Shown in pieces: positions 43,866 through 52,957 of a stretch of DNA of 64,000 nt. Both the position numbers and the translations under genes were made by a program. The DNA lies in NCBI RefSeq assembly GCF_001404515.1, contig NZ_CXWE01000012.1, forward strand, positions 1 through 64,000. The letters run 5' to 3'. Origin of the DNA: Roseibium album (GTDB taxonomy: Bacteria > Pseudomonadota > Alphaproteobacteria > Rhizobiales > Stappiaceae). The notes beneath the pieces were generated by a model. The model ran no database searches and was not told the origin of the DNA. It was given only the letters and a program-made list of their open reading frames with translations. The number at the start of each line of letters is the position of its first letter. The first letter of the stretch is position 1.

Positions 43866-45251
43866 ATGGGCTCAATCCGGCATGTGGGTGTGATCGATAT
43901 CGGCAAGACCAACGTCAAGGTCGCTGTGGTTGATCTGGAAAATCAGACCGAGATTACGGCTCTGAAACGAGCCAATACCATTGTCGCTGCCCCCCCTTAT
44001 CCGCATTACGACATTGATGGCCATTGGAATTTCATTCTTGAGGCGCTTGCAAGTCTGTACAGCCGATATCCGTTTGACGCGATTGCGACTACAACACATG
44101 GCGCAAGCATCGTTCTCCTGGACGCAACGGGCAATCTCGCGACACCTGTTCTCGATTATGAGCACGATGGTCCTGACGCCCTGGCTGAACAATATGACGA
44201 GGTCCGACCGAGTTTTGCCGAGACCGGCTCACCACGGCTTTCTGTGGGATTGAACGTTGGTGCTCAGCTCCATTGGCTGCTTGAGACCGATCCTGCACTG
44301 GCAGAGCGTGTTGCCGTGATCACTACTTATCCGCAGTACTGGACCTATCGGCTGACCGGCAAGCTTGCCAACGAAGTGACTTCGCTTGGTTGCCACACGG
44401 ACCTGTGGAATCCAGAACAGCACCGCTATTCTTCATTGGTCGAGCGACTTGGCCTGACAAGCAAGATGGCACCCGTTCGGAAGGCGGTTGATATTGCGGG
44501 GACCCTGTTGCCCGACGTCGCTGAAAGTGCCGGTCTGCCACCTGATCTGGTTGTCAGTTGCGGCATTCACGACTCGAATGCCTCGCTCCTGCCGCATCTT
44601 CTGCAACGCCAGGCGCCATTTTCCGTCGTATCGACCGGAACCTGGGTGATTGCTCTTGCTATTGGAGGCGAGGATGTCGTGCTTGATCCAGAGCGCGACA
44701 CGTTGACGAACGTAAACGCATTCGGCGATCCTGTTCCTTCTGCACGTTTCATGGGCGGGCGGGAATTCGACACCGTCATGGAAGGACGTCCTGGTGTTGC
44801 GTCCGAAACTGAAGTCTTAAGTGTTCTTCAAAAGCAAATCATGCTCTTTCCGGCAATCGAGACACGATCCGGTCCCTATCAGGGCCGATTGGCTCGTTGG
44901 AGTATCGAGGAAGCCTCGCTGACCGATGGCGAGCGTTTTGCAGCCGTGTCCTGTTACCTGGCAATGATGACCACGGAGTGCCTGAGGATGATTGGAGCAA
45001 GTGGCCTTGTCATCGTCGAGGGGCCTTTTGCTCAAAACGCGCTTTATCTGGACATGCTTCGGGCTGCGACCGCGAGGGACGTCGAGGTTTCGCAAGGGGC
45101 ATCGACTGGCACGAGTATCGGCGCTGCCTTGCTTGCTTGCCATGACAAGTCAGTTGCTGGAAAGAACTATTCTTCTTTAGAGGGAAAACGAGTGCCGGAT
45201 CCATTGCTCAAAGCCTATGCCGATGCCTGGATCAGGCAGACGGTGAACTGA
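43866..45251 (+). CDS. rhaK: L-rhamnulokinase RhaK (FGGY family)
   Basis: 461 aa, FGGY carbohydrate kinase. The N-terminal GVIDIGKTNVKVAVVDLENQ is a nucleotide-binding loop; SCGIHDSNASLLPHLL contains the catalytic Asp; VSTGTWVIALAIGG and EGPFAQNALYLDML form the C-terminal ATP lobe. It phosphorylates L-rhamnulose. In Rhizobium leguminosarum RhaK is also required for rhamnose transport by the ABC system, which would fit its placement here. Last gene of the operon. Confidence 0.9.
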   Translation: MGSIRHVGVIDIGKTNVKVAVVDLENQTEITALKRANTIVAAPPYPHYDIDGHWNFILEALASLYSRYPFDAIATTTHGASIVLLDATGNLATPVLDYEHDGPDALAEQYDEVRPSFAETGSPRLSVGLNVGAQLHWLLETDPALAERVAVITTYPQYWTYRLTGKLANEVTSLGCHTDLWNPEQHRYSSLVERLGLTSKMAPVRKAVDIAGTLLPDVAESAGLPPDLVVSCGIHDSNASLLPHLLQRQAPFSVVSTGTWVIALAIGGEDVVLDPERDTLTNVNAFGDPVPSARFMGGREFDTVMEGRPGVASETEVLSVLQKQIMLFPAIETRSGPYQGRLARWSIEEASLTDGERFAAVSCYLAMMTTECLRMIGASGLVIVEGPFAQNALYLDMLRAATARDVEVSQGASTGTSIGAALLACHDKSVAGKNYSSLEGKRVPDPLLKAYADAWIRQTVN

Positions 45252-45723
45252 GACAGTTCAAATCGACGGCGATTACGATCGTTATTCGGTTCGAATACCC
45301 TGAAAGCTTTCCGGTTACGCGGACTTTCGCTCTCCTGTTCAAAAAGAGAAGGAACTGGAGCCAATGTGCCTCACCGGGATCAGCGAGAAGTGGCTCGCAA
45401 ACGAGGACCGAATCCACTTTATGGTACACACGCTCGTCACACCAAGGTATCGCGTGTCATTACTGAATGATGATAAGCAAAATGGTGAACACGATTAGTT
45501 AAAATCAGTGTCGTATCGGGAATGTGTGAAAAAGAGAGTGTTTTATTACGGCACACCTGCTTCTGTTTGGGCCTGGTTTTGCGAAGCTCAATTTGAGAAA
45601 TTTTTCAAAAAAACGCCCAAGCGTTTGAATTAAAACAAATAAAACGTTTACTTTACGTTAAGTATGATTTGGTCGGGGACTTGCAAGTGAACTTCCAGAA
45701 CAAAGGCCTGGAGGAGAAACCTG
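45252..45723. other. intergenic region with AT-rich promoter-like segment
   Basis: No gene was seen in this 472-bp stretch. Near 45590-45670 it becomes AT-rich and contains AAGCGTTT, AAACGTTT and ACGTTAAG, which resemble half-sites of LacI-type operators. This segment is the probable promoter of the gene at 45724. No clear terminator follows rhaK. Confidence 0.4.
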
Positions 45724-46533
45724 ATGTTGTCCAAAGCCGAATTGATGACCCCCGATCATGTTTCCGGGGTAATTGGTAATTCTCGTAGTGAAGATGTATT
45801 TCTATTTGATCTGACTGCCATCGTGCCGGGTACTTTTTGTCAGATCGATCATGATTTCGCCGACTACTTGCTTGAGTTCGCGCGCCTCAGGCCATGTTAC
45901 CTGCTTGCCAGCGTCAGCTACAACGACCTGCTGTCTCGCCTGCCGTCCAGAGTCAGATTTGCTTTCAAGGGAATATTCGTTTCTTCAGGAGCAGAATTGT
46001 GGTGTGAGGACGAGGTTCTGGAACGGCGCGAACACCGTTTTTCAGACGATCTCTACGAGCACCTGGTCAAGGTTGTACAGAACAGCGGCTATCAGGAAAA
46101 AGTTGCGCCGTTGATCGAAAACGGACCGGCGACCCTGAGGGTTTGCCTTGCGGGTACGCAGGCCACGATCGGTCAATTGAAGGCCTACCTCAAGTGGGAA
46201 GAAGAGCATTGCGAGTTACCCAAAATCGTCAATGAACTCAAGGCAAAGTTTCCCGATCACGAGGTTTGTCAGGATTCAGGCTCCAGTCTTCTGATTTCAC
46301 CCAATACCTTTTCATCTGCTCTAGTCCGCCAGCACATCACGACTGAACATGAGGGCGCACGTTTCATCGGTTACATGTCCAACCGGGCGGTGAACAGTTT
46401 TGCCAGGCCGTTGTGTGACGTCTTGTCGGGGGCGGATCTGTTGACGGAAGTCGGCGGACCGAGTGATCTCAGTCAGCTCATGAGCTACGATATCCGCCGA
46501 GCTTCTGCGCGTGACTTGTTGGCAGCTGAATAG
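45724..46533 (+). CDS. HAD-superfamily-like protein with degenerate active site (phosphomannomutase-type fold)
   Basis: 269 aa. The arrangement VFLFDLTAIVPG, then LLASVSYNDLLSRLP, then IFVSSGAELWCEDEVL, then a cap-like segment GPATLRVCLAGTQATIG and YLKWEEEHCELPKIV parallels eukaryotic-type phosphomannomutase/Cof HADs. The catalytic DxDGT is reduced to DLTAI, lacking the second Asp, so a conventional phosphatase or mutase reaction is unlikely. A GGAGGAGAAAC site precedes the ATG. It may have a binding or regulatory role; the family call is moderate. Confidence 0.5.
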   Translation: MLSKAELMTPDHVSGVIGNSRSEDVFLFDLTAIVPGTFCQIDHDFADYLLEFARLRPCYLLASVSYNDLLSRLPSRVRFAFKGIFVSSGAELWCEDEVLERREHRFSDDLYEHLVKVVQNSGYQEKVAPLIENGPATLRVCLAGTQATIGQLKAYLKWEEEHCELPKIVNELKAKFPDHEVCQDSGSSLLISPNTFSSALVRQHITTEHEGARFIGYMSNRAVNSFARPLCDVLSGADLLTEVGGPSDLSQLMSYDIRRASARDLLAAE

Positions 46534-47082
46534 CGGTTGCGACTTCGGACTTTGAACTGCCATTGTTGGTGACGCGGCTGGAAGAAAATTGCATTTCGGA
46601 GGATGCCGGGAAAAGCTGCACGCGTCGCAAATGAGTGCACAAGTGTGCCTGGACTGGAGCAACACCGGGGACATTTGTGCGCTTGGTCAGGACCGCGAGT
46701 ATTGCCTGCATATTTTGTTCTTTTGAATTAGATGTTGATCGAAGCTCTTTCGTCAGTCGGTTTGATATTTCGCTTCAAACCGCGACGCTCCATCCGGTCA
46801 GATAAAGTGTCCACTCAATGACAACGGGAGAAGCAGTGGTTACTGCGGTTGCCGATCAGCGATCTTGGGACGCATGCTGTCCTGTACATGCCGAGGCTTT
46901 ATCGCGAAACCGGTGTCAACAGCATCTGGGGAGCCTCTGGCCGAATCTGATTTCTGTACGATTTTCGATAACGCAACGCCGGTTTCCAGTTTGACACGGG
47001 ACCCTTTCACCAAACTTGTCTTTTTGAGCAAATTGATTTGTGATGAACGGCAAAGCGGTAAACAAGGGGAGGCGCGTTACCC
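46534..47082. other. intergenic region, no recognised feature
   Basis: 549 bp with only short frames on both strands and no family pattern, IS end or clear terminator. It probably holds the promoter of the PLP enzyme gene. Confidence 0.35.
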
Positions 47083-48123
47083 ATGGACAGCTGGGTTGCA
47101 CAGGCCGTGGGCAGGATAAACGCGGATTCCCACAGATCCGCCGATACGCACCTTTTCAATCTCCGGGTCCCTCGGCTCGAAGGCATTGATATATACCTGA
47201 AGGACGAAAGCACTCATCCGACCGGAAGCCTGAAGCATAGGCTGGCCCGCTCCCTGTTTCTTTATGCGCTTTGCAACGGCAAGATCAGGGAAGGCACAAC
47301 GATCGTCGAAGCGTCGTCGGGCAGTACAGCAGTATCTGAAGCCTATTTTGCCAGGATGATCGGCGTTCCCTTCATTGCGGTCGTTCCGGAAAGCACGGCC
47401 CACAGCAAGATCAGGTTGATCGAACTTTACGGCGGCAAGATCCATTTTGTCGGATCGGCGCCGGAAATGCATGACGCATCGATCGAGCTGGCACAGTCGA
47501 TTGATGGTTATTTCATGGATCAGTTCACCTATGCGGAGAGAGCGACAGACTGGCGCGGCAACAACAACATTGCAGAGAGCATTTTCCGGCAGATGGATTT
47601 CGAACCGCATCCGGTGCCCAGGCGGATCGTCATGAGTGCGGGAACAGGGGGTACATCGGCAACGCTTGGGCGTTACATTCGCTACAATAGCTACGAAACG
47701 GAATTGACGGTCGTCGATCCGGAAAATTCGGTTTTTTACGACAGTTATAAAACTGGCGACGGGTCGCTCGTTTCAGGCAAGTCGAGCCGGATCGAAGGTA
47801 TCGGCAGGCCGCAAGTGGAGAAGTCATTCCAGCCGGGTGTCATTGATGACATGATCAAGGTGCCGGATGCTGCCAGCGTTGCAACAATTCTCTGGCTGGA
47901 ACAGATCATCGGCCGTAAGGCAGGGGCGTCGACCGGTACGAACCTCTGGGGTGTCATGCAGGTGGCAGGCGAAATGATGGAAAAGGGCGAACGCGGCTCG
48001 CTCGTAACGTTGATGTGTGACAGCGGCGAACGGTATCTCGACAGCTATTACGACCCGGCATGGGTGCGCACGCATATTGGTGATGTCAGCGCTTATGCAG
48101 AACAATTGGCCCGCTGGAACTGA
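47083..48123 (+). CDS. PLP-dependent cysteine desulfhydrase, Cds1-type
   Basis: 346 aa, fold type II PLP enzyme of the cysteine synthase family. The PLP lysine lies in DESTHPTGSLKHRLARS; SSGSTAVSEAYFARMIG is the substrate-binding loop, and SAGTGGTSATLGRYIRY the glycine-rich phosphate loop. TDWRGNNNIAESIF is shared with Cds1-type L-cysteine desulfhydrases, which release sulfide, pyruvate and ammonia. No neighbour indicates a sulfur operon. An AAGGGGAGG segment precedes ATG 47083. Confidence 0.75.
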   Translation: MDSWVAQAVGRINADSHRSADTHLFNLRVPRLEGIDIYLKDESTHPTGSLKHRLARSLFLYALCNGKIREGTTIVEASSGSTAVSEAYFARMIGVPFIAVVPESTAHSKIRLIELYGGKIHFVGSAPEMHDASIELAQSIDGYFMDQFTYAERATDWRGNNNIAESIFRQMDFEPHPVPRRIVMSAGTGGTSATLGRYIRYNSYETELTVVDPENSVFYDSYKTGDGSLVSGKSSRIEGIGRPQVEKSFQPGVIDDMIKVPDAASVATILWLEQIIGRKAGASTGTNLWGVMQVAGEMMEKGERGSLVTLMCDSGERYLDSYYDPAWVRTHIGDVSAYAEQLARWN

Positions 48124-48230
48124 CGGAAGTATTCAGGAAATTCAATTGAATGATGTAATTCGGCAATGAGCCGGGACAATGTCTCTTTGTCTGATTGCCG
48201 CCAAAATCAATGCGGAGTTTGAGATATCAT

Positions 48231-48464
48231 CTAGCGGTCGAAGGCCTGAAGGAGGAGTGACATGACATTCAAAAACTCGTCCCGTCTTTCGTGAGGCAAT
48301 TCGTTCACGTTTGAAACGTGGTAGTCGAGCGTGAGGATCATGTCCCACATCTCGGTCAGGTTGGCCGCGTCGACCGCCGTCTTGAGCTTGACCGATGACA
48401 TTGTGGCCGGGGTGACGTGCTCGGGTACATACGCCCCCAAAGACTTGTGAAATGTATGATGCAT
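48231..48464 (-). CDS. small hypothetical protein
   Basis: 77 aa: HHTFHKSLGAYVPEHVTPAT at the N-terminus, then a helical, acidic segment (EMWDMILTLDYHVSNVNELP). No family recognised and no signal peptide or membrane segment. The reading is uncertain; codon composition is compatible with a gene, but the ribosome site is weak. Confidence 0.4.
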   Translation of the reverse strand: MHHTFHKSLGAYVPEHVTPATMSSVKLKTAVDAANLTEMWDMILTLDYHVSNVNELPHERRDEFLNVMSLLLQAFDR

Positions 48465-48789
48465 ATGTCCCGCTCTTGTTTTGATTGTTATGTCTTTTCA
48501 AGCCTTGCCGGCAGGCGCTCAGTTTTTGTGTGATCGTGTCCCATCACGATCGACGCCATTGCTCCGGCTTCCCGCTAAAGTAGCTATTAACACAATATGC
48601 ATGCAGGTGTCATCTCAACAGCTCGTCATTGTCAGGAAAGAGTGGAAAGAAAACAAGACCCGGTTTGTGGACACAAGAAAGGCTCTCGGAGCGTTGAACC
48701 GCAAGATCGGTGTTGACTTCCGGGCAAAAGGTGGGAAAAAGCTTTTTCAGCAGATGAGACTCTGACGAACCGATTTGAGGCATTGTCAT

Positions 48790-49095
48790 ATGGTTGCGCG
48801 CATCTATCGTCCGGCAAAAACCGCTATGCAGTCCGGCAAGGCGAAAACCCATCGATGGGTTCTGGACTACGAGCCGGAAGTTGCAAAGTCTGTCGAGCCG
48901 CTGATGGGCTATACCTCATCTTCGGATATGAAACAGCAGGTCCGGCTGTACTTCGATACGCAGGAAGAAGCCGTCGCTTATGCCAGACGCCACGGCATCG
49001 CGCACCGGGTCGAAAAAGCACAGGAGCGAAAGGTTCGCGGCGCTGCTTATGCAGACAATTTCAAGTTCAACCGGGTCGCGCCCTGGACGCATTGA
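48790..49095 (+). CDS. NDUFS4-type complex I accessory subunit (ETC complex I subunit)
   Basis: 101 aa from ATG 48790. The family pattern is clear: VARIYRPAKTAMQSGKAKT, WVLDYEPE, EPLMGYTSSSDMKQQVRLYFDTQEEAVAYARRHG, ending NFKFNRVAPWTH. In alphaproteobacteria and mitochondria this 18-kDa-type subunit binds the peripheral arm of NADH:ubiquinone oxidoreductase. It stands apart from the nuo operon, as is usual, next to a tRNA gene. Confidence 0.92.
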   Translation: MVARIYRPAKTAMQSGKAKTHRWVLDYEPEVAKSVEPLMGYTSSSDMKQQVRLYFDTQEEAVAYARRHGIAHRVEKAQERKVRGAAYADNFKFNRVAPWTH

Positions 49096-49234
49096 CTTAA
49101 CCGAACTGCCCGGAACGTGACGCTGTTGGCAATCAGATCCGGAATGCCTGTTGAAACCTCGAAACACGGATCGACAGAGACGCAAAAAGTATTCTAAGGC
49201 ATGTCGCAACGTTTTTAGGGCTGCCGCACAATCA

Positions 49235-49311
49235 GGCCCCGTAGCTCAGCTGGATAGAGCACTCGCCTTCTAAGCGAATGGTCACAGGTTCGAATCCTGT
49301 CGGGGTCGCCA
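49235..49311 (+). tRNA. tRNA-Arg (anticodon TCT)
   Basis: 77 nt folding as a cloverleaf. The acceptor is GGCCCCG/CGGGGTC (one G-U pair), the D-arm GCTCAGCTGGATAGAGC, the anticodon loop CTTCTAA with TCT, and the T-arm ACAGGTTCGAATCCTGT. CCA is encoded at 49309-49311. One A-C mismatch closes the anticodon stem. Confidence 0.95.
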
Positions 49312-49740
49312 TTTTTCAAAAAAATCATAATATGTAATTACAAACAATGACTTGGAAATTTGGGGCGTGGCGGAATTCAGCCCAGTCGGTGTTTATGTTT
49401 CAGTGGAATTTTACAACCCGGAAAGGGTTCGCACGATTCGCGCAGCTGACGACGAAACGTGCTTTCCGAAGAATTGAGAAGAAAGTTGTTTCGGTTGGGG
49501 GCGAGCTACTTAAAATGAATACGCCCGCATGCGGATCCGTAGCGGGCATCTGCGCTGCCGCAGCGCACTAACGGTTCGTCCGTAGTGCGGATCATTGCAC
49601 AGAGCGCAGCGAAATTAGCCTAAAGTGACAGCTTTCGGCAATGCAGCTATTGTCCATTCCGACACCGCCTTGAAGTGTCTTGTGTTTGCCCTGTTAATCT
49701 GAAGTTGGCGGCTGCTCTGGAAACAGTACGAGAGCTTGAG
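49312..49740. other. intergenic region downstream of tRNA-Arg with a stem-loop
   Basis: No gene recognised. A hairpin with 7-bp outer arms (CGCACTA at 49564-49570 with TAGTGCG at 49583-49589, extended inside by CGG/CCG) is the main structure. tRNA 3' ends are frequent integration sites, but no integrase or repeat of the tRNA end was seen here. Confidence 0.4.
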
Positions 49741-50136
49741 ATGTCTAGAAAAGTTGAATACTCGACACCAACGAATACGATGCGGCCTATAGGTCCATAC
49801 AGCCACATCGCAAAAGTCGGCGAATTCATAACAATTGGTGCGACGGCAGGTGTGGACCCAACAACAGGAAAATTGATTGGGCCAGATATTGCGTCACAAA
49901 CGCTACAGATATTGGATGCGTTTGAGGTCATGTTAGCTTCTGTCGGATCAGATCTTTCTCATGTCATCCATGTCAATGTCTACATGAAGGACATGAAAGA
50001 TTTCGACGAGATGAATGCTGCATATGAGAGCAAAATGGGCGCGCGGAAACCAGCACGTACGGCGGTCGCTGTTATAGACGTACCAAAAGAGAATGCACTG
50101 CTTACAATGAACTTGACGGCAGTTGTAGCAGGATAA
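49741..50136 (+). CDS. RidA/YjgF-family protein
   Basis: 131 aa from ATG 49741. RidA signature: IGPYSHIAKVGEFITIGATAG, then GSDLSHVIHVNVYMKDMKDF, and the end PKENALLTMNLTAVVA. The conserved Arg (in KPARTAVAVIDV) that binds the substrate carboxylate in imine deaminases is present. It likely hydrolyses reactive enamine/imine by-products of PLP enzymes, or belongs to a Rid subgroup with another substrate. It is more AT-rich than its neighbours, which hints at transfer. Confidence 0.85.
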   Translation: MSRKVEYSTPTNTMRPIGPYSHIAKVGEFITIGATAGVDPTTGKLIGPDIASQTLQILDAFEVMLASVGSDLSHVIHVNVYMKDMKDFDEMNAAYESKMGARKPARTAVAVIDVPKENALLTMNLTAVVAG

Positions 50137-50143
50137 ATCTGCG

Positions 50144-50162
50144 TTCGAAGCGGACCTTCGAA
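50144..50162 (+). terminator. weak hairpin after ridA
   Basis: TTCGAAG (50144-50150) pairs with CTTCGAA (50156-50162) over a CGGAC loop, 7 nt after the stop codon. There is no T run after it, so termination strength is uncertain. Confidence 0.4.
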
Positions 50163-50541
50163 GCCCGATCCGAATTGGCAGCAATGTCCGAGTTTCCTTC
50201 CTACCCGGTCGATTGATTAGCCTCGGAAAATTTGCTGGACGCTGTCATCTGCTCTCAAATGTTGCAATAGGCGCTATATGTATCGCTCGAGCGTGAAGTA
50301 TCTTTTTTGTGTGCGGCAGGCATCAAAAATTCTATCGGTATTTCAATGATGACTTTCAGTGATCGTTCAGGGGGGCGGGGCGCCATTTGATTGGTTTTCA
50401 GCCTGAAGACCAAGGTTACAGATTGTGCCGGAGACACCTGGTTCAATTCCGCCTCGAATGGATCGTCGACCAATCGCATCGGGGCGTGATAATTTTTGTG
50501 AACTCAAGAGCAACGGATGCCCGAAACGGATCCTGATTTGA
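50163..50541. other. intergenic region between convergent genes
   Basis: 379 bp between ridA and clpP, which face each other. No gene, repeat or strong terminator recognised. Confidence 0.35.
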
Positions 50542-51147
50542 TCACTCGGTGGATTCGCGTTCACTCAGAATGCGATCGACCAATCCCCACTTCATCGCTT
50601 CTTGCGGCGTCATGAAACGGTCCCTGTCCATCGCGAATTCGAACTCCTCGTATGTTCGATGGCAGTGTTCGGCGTAAAGACGGGTCATGTGCTGCTTGGT
50701 ACGCAGGATTTCCTCGGCATGGATCGCCATGTCCGACGCCTGGCCCTGGAAGCCCCCAGACGGCTGGTGGATGAGAATACTGGCATTGGGCAGTATCGCA
50801 CGCTCGCCCGGCTCGCCAGCCATAAGGAGGAACGATCCCATCGACCTGGCCGTCCCCATGCACAGTGTATGAACCGGTGCCTTGATGTAGCGCATGGTGT
50901 CATACATCGCAAAGCCGCTGGTGACCACGCCTCCGGGCGAATTGATGTAGAGCTGGATGGGGCGCGTTGAACTGTCCGCCTCAAGAAACAGCAATTGTGC
51001 GCACACAAGCGCCGAAACCGTGTCATTCACCTCACCGTTCAGGAATATGATCCGCTCTCGAAGAAGGCGGGAATAGATATCGAAAGAGCGCTCCCCGCGG
51101 TTGGATTGTTCCACGACCATCGGGACGAGTTGCATCGCTTCGCGCAT
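50542..51147 (-). CDS. clpP: ClpP-family ATP-dependent protease proteolytic subunit (paralogue)
   Basis: 201 aa. Serine-protease triad in place: Ser102 in GTARSMGSFLLMAGE, His127 in ILIHQPSGG, and an Asp near residue 176 in MDRDRFMTPQEAMKWGLVD. It lacks the usual propeptide and its N-terminus (REAMQLVPMVVEQSNRGERS) is typical. No clpX or tig lies beside it, so this is probably a secondary ClpP that forms mixed or alternative rings, as in bacteria with several clpP copies. Confidence 0.9.
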   Translation of the reverse strand: MREAMQLVPMVVEQSNRGERSFDIYSRLLRERIIFLNGEVNDTVSALVCAQLLFLEADSSTRPIQLYINSPGGVVTSGFAMYDTMRYIKAPVHTLCMGTARSMGSFLLMAGEPGERAILPNASILIHQPSGGFQGQASDMAIHAEEILRTKQHMTRLYAEHCHRTYEEFEFAMDRDRFMTPQEAMKWGLVDRILSERESTE

Positions 51148-51191
51148 GGGCGAACTCCTGTGTTTTGAAGATGTGGACTTCGGAACGAAAG

Positions 51192-51581
51192 TCAGGCGGC
51201 TTGCATCAAGACAGGTTCGTTGCTGTTCGCAGCCCCTGGCATTGGCGAAACAAGACGACTATCGATGAGGCGATGCGTAACCCTGAGGACTGTCCCGCCG
51301 TTCCCTTGGGGCGTGAGCTGAAATGTCACGACGCTTTCCAGATGGGGCGGATCGCTGTCCCTCATTCGGAAGCAGATTTGCTCACCCGTCACTTCAGCCA
51401 TGGGTTCTACCGCCGCAAGGTCGCTCCCGGGCAACCATCTCTCTCTGTATTCCTGGATGGTAAGTGCCCGCCATATCTTCTCCGGTGGCGCTTCAAGTTC
51501 GTATTCCAGAACCATGCCCACGGTTTCTTCATCATCGATGACAGGTGTTGAAGCCCTGGCGTCAGTCTGTCTTTTGCTCAT
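51192..51581 (-). CDS. SRPBCC (AHSA1-like) domain protein
   Basis: 129 aa from ATG 51581. AHSA1/START-like fold: VLEYELEAPPEKIWRALTIQEYRERWLPG, ending in a helix typical for ligand-binding SRPBCC proteins. It overlaps the upstream arsR-type gene by 4 bp, the recurrent ArsR-SRPBCC pairing whose ligand is generally unknown. Confidence 0.8.
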   Translation of the reverse strand: MSKRQTDARASTPVIDDEETVGMVLEYELEAPPEKIWRALTIQEYRERWLPGSDLAAVEPMAEVTGEQICFRMRDSDPPHLESVVTFQLTPQGNGGTVLRVTHRLIDSRLVSPMPGAANSNEPVLMQAA

Positions 51582-51892
51582 TGATCCATGTCCTTCAGCA
51601 GGTCTTTCAAGGCGTCGATACGCGCTGGCCAGTAGGCGCGATACTTCGCCAGCCAGTTCGCAATCATTGCCAGCCCGTCGGGATCGACCTCGTAATTCAC
51701 GAACCGGCCGCTCCGTTCCTGCCGCACAAGCTTTGCGTTGCACAGGATGGCAAGATGCTGTGACATTGCGGGCTGACTGATCTCCACTCCGTCGCGCAAT
51801 GAACTTGCGTTCATGCTGCCGGAGGCGAGTTTTTCGAAGATCATGCGCCGTGTCGGATCTGCCAGGGCCTTGAATATGTCGTTTTCCATCAT
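51578..51892 (-). CDS. ArsR-family transcriptional regulator
   Basis: 104 aa from ATG 51892 (or 51889). A winged HTH: DIFKALADPTRRMIFEKLASG, then EISQPAMSQHLAILCNAKLV, then RQERSGRFVNYEVDPDGL. No metal-binding CxC motif, so it belongs to the SdpR/YczG-like branch that controls an adjacent SRPBCC gene, here the overlapping downstream one. Confidence 0.85.
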   Translation of the reverse strand: MMENDIFKALADPTRRMIFEKLASGSMNASSLRDGVEISQPAMSQHLAILCNAKLVRQERSGRFVNYEVDPDGLAMIANWLAKYRAYWPARIDALKDLLKDMDQ

Positions 51893-52213
51893 GCCAATAC
51901 ATAAGCATACACTTATGTGATTCGCAATGCCTTTGAATTTTGAACTTTGCCGGCTGAAAACGTGACGCTGTGGGCGTTGGGAGTTGGGAGTAGGCAGAAA
52001 CCATCTTCGGAGAAAACCGGAAAAAGGAACACCAGCACTCGTCTGCTGGCAACCAATCATTGCGTTGGACCTGATCATCCACGTAACGCTTCAAACCTCT
52101 GAATTCACGCGCTTTCTCACTGTCTCGATCGATTTGTTGACCAGGCCCGGTAGGCGCACTAGCCTTTTTGCAATGGTCCTTCATAAGGAAGGCAAACCCG
52201 TGGATGGGCACCA
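51893..52213. other. divergent intergenic region
   Basis: 321 bp between the ArsR operon (minus) and the SH3-like gene (plus). Near 51895-51920 short TGTAT/ATACA-like elements occur (for example ATACATAAGCATACACTTATGTGAT), a possible ArsR operator covering its own promoter. Nothing else recognised. Confidence 0.35.
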
Positions 52214-52903
52214 ATGTATTTCTCTTGTCTCAGAGCATCACTGGCATTGACCATCATGGCATCGCTGACTTTGTCAGCCGGTTCGGCGTCGTTGGCGCAA
52301 ACTGCCTTTGAGGCAAAACCACCCGTCGCACCGGAAGAGGGAGGCCCGAGACGATGGGTTGTTGTCGGGGCGGATGTGCAATTGCAGTCCAAACCGTCAA
52401 GCGCTGCCGAGGTGATTAGGCTCCTTGAGAAAGGAGAAGTTCTTTCCAACGATGGATGTCAGGAGGCGGGCCACCAGATCTGGTGCAATGTGCGTTCATT
52501 CCGCGGAGGTCGCGGAGGTTTCGTCGGATTTCAGAACCTTCAGCCGGCGAGGGGGCCAGACGGTATCGTGCCAATGGGCGTTGATGACAGCAGGCGCCGC
52601 GCAGGAAAGCGCGATTTTGACGCGAAAAGCAAGATTGCGTGCGCTCAAGAGCGTGGTCAGGCATTGGGATCTTGCGAGGCCGCGACAGCACAGAGCGACG
52701 GCGGCGACGCGGCGGTGGTCGTGACGTTTCCAAACGGCTTCCAGAGAAAACTCTACTTCATTCACGGAGAATTCGTGCGGGCCAGTGCGACCATGTCGGG
52801 CGTGGGCACCGATTTTGCCTGGAACCTGACAGACGATCTTTATTCCATTCGCGTTGACGATCAGCGTTTCGAGCTGCCAATTCGGCTGGTTTTCGAGGAC
52901 TGA
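52214..52903 (+). CDS. secreted SH3-like domain protein
   Basis: 229 aa. The signal peptide ends near LSAGSASLAQ. Residues ~45-110 look like a bacterial SH3 (SH3b) domain: RRWVVVGADVQLQSKPSSAAEVI, then LEKGEVLSNDGC, IWCNVRSFRGGRGGFVGFQNLQP. The C-terminal ~90 residues (VVVTFPNGFQRKLYFIHGEFV, YSIRVDDQRFELP) are found in other alphaproteobacterial periplasmic proteins of unknown role. Conserved cysteines (GCQEAGHQIWC, ACAQERGQALGSC) suggest disulfides. Probably cell-wall or periplasmic. Confidence 0.7.
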   Translation: MYFSCLRASLALTIMASLTLSAGSASLAQTAFEAKPPVAPEEGGPRRWVVVGADVQLQSKPSSAAEVIRLLEKGEVLSNDGCQEAGHQIWCNVRSFRGGRGGFVGFQNLQPARGPDGIVPMGVDDSRRRAGKRDFDAKSKIACAQERGQALGSCEAATAQSDGGDAAVVVTFPNGFQRKLYFIHGEFVRASATMSGVGTDFAWNLTDDLYSIRVDDQRFELPIRLVFED

Positions 52904-52917
52904 TGGGGTCCATAGAT

Positions 52918-52947
52918 CGGTTGCGCCACTACAAGGTGGCGCAACCG
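52918..52947. terminator. bidirectional terminator-like hairpin
   Basis: A perfect 12-bp stem (CGGTTGCGCCAC with GTGGCGCAACCG) around a 6-nt loop lies between the convergent 52214-52903 and PQQ dehydrogenase genes. There is no strong T tract on either side, so efficiency is uncertain, but position and symmetry suggest a shared terminator. Confidence 0.65.
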
Positions 52948-52957
52948 GGGTCTCTGG

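Noticed and set aside
46865..47119. 84-aa plus-strand frame overlapping the PLP enzyme start
   Set aside because: No motif, and it runs into the real gene in a different frame.
48601..48765. 54-aa plus-strand frame (QLVIVRKEWKENKTRFVDTR)
   Set aside because: No ribosome site and no recognised family; could be a real small gene but evidence is too weak to list.
49235..49740. Integrative element at tRNA-Arg
   Set aside because: No integrase and no duplicated tRNA 3' end within the window, so the island idea is unsupported despite the AT-rich ridA.
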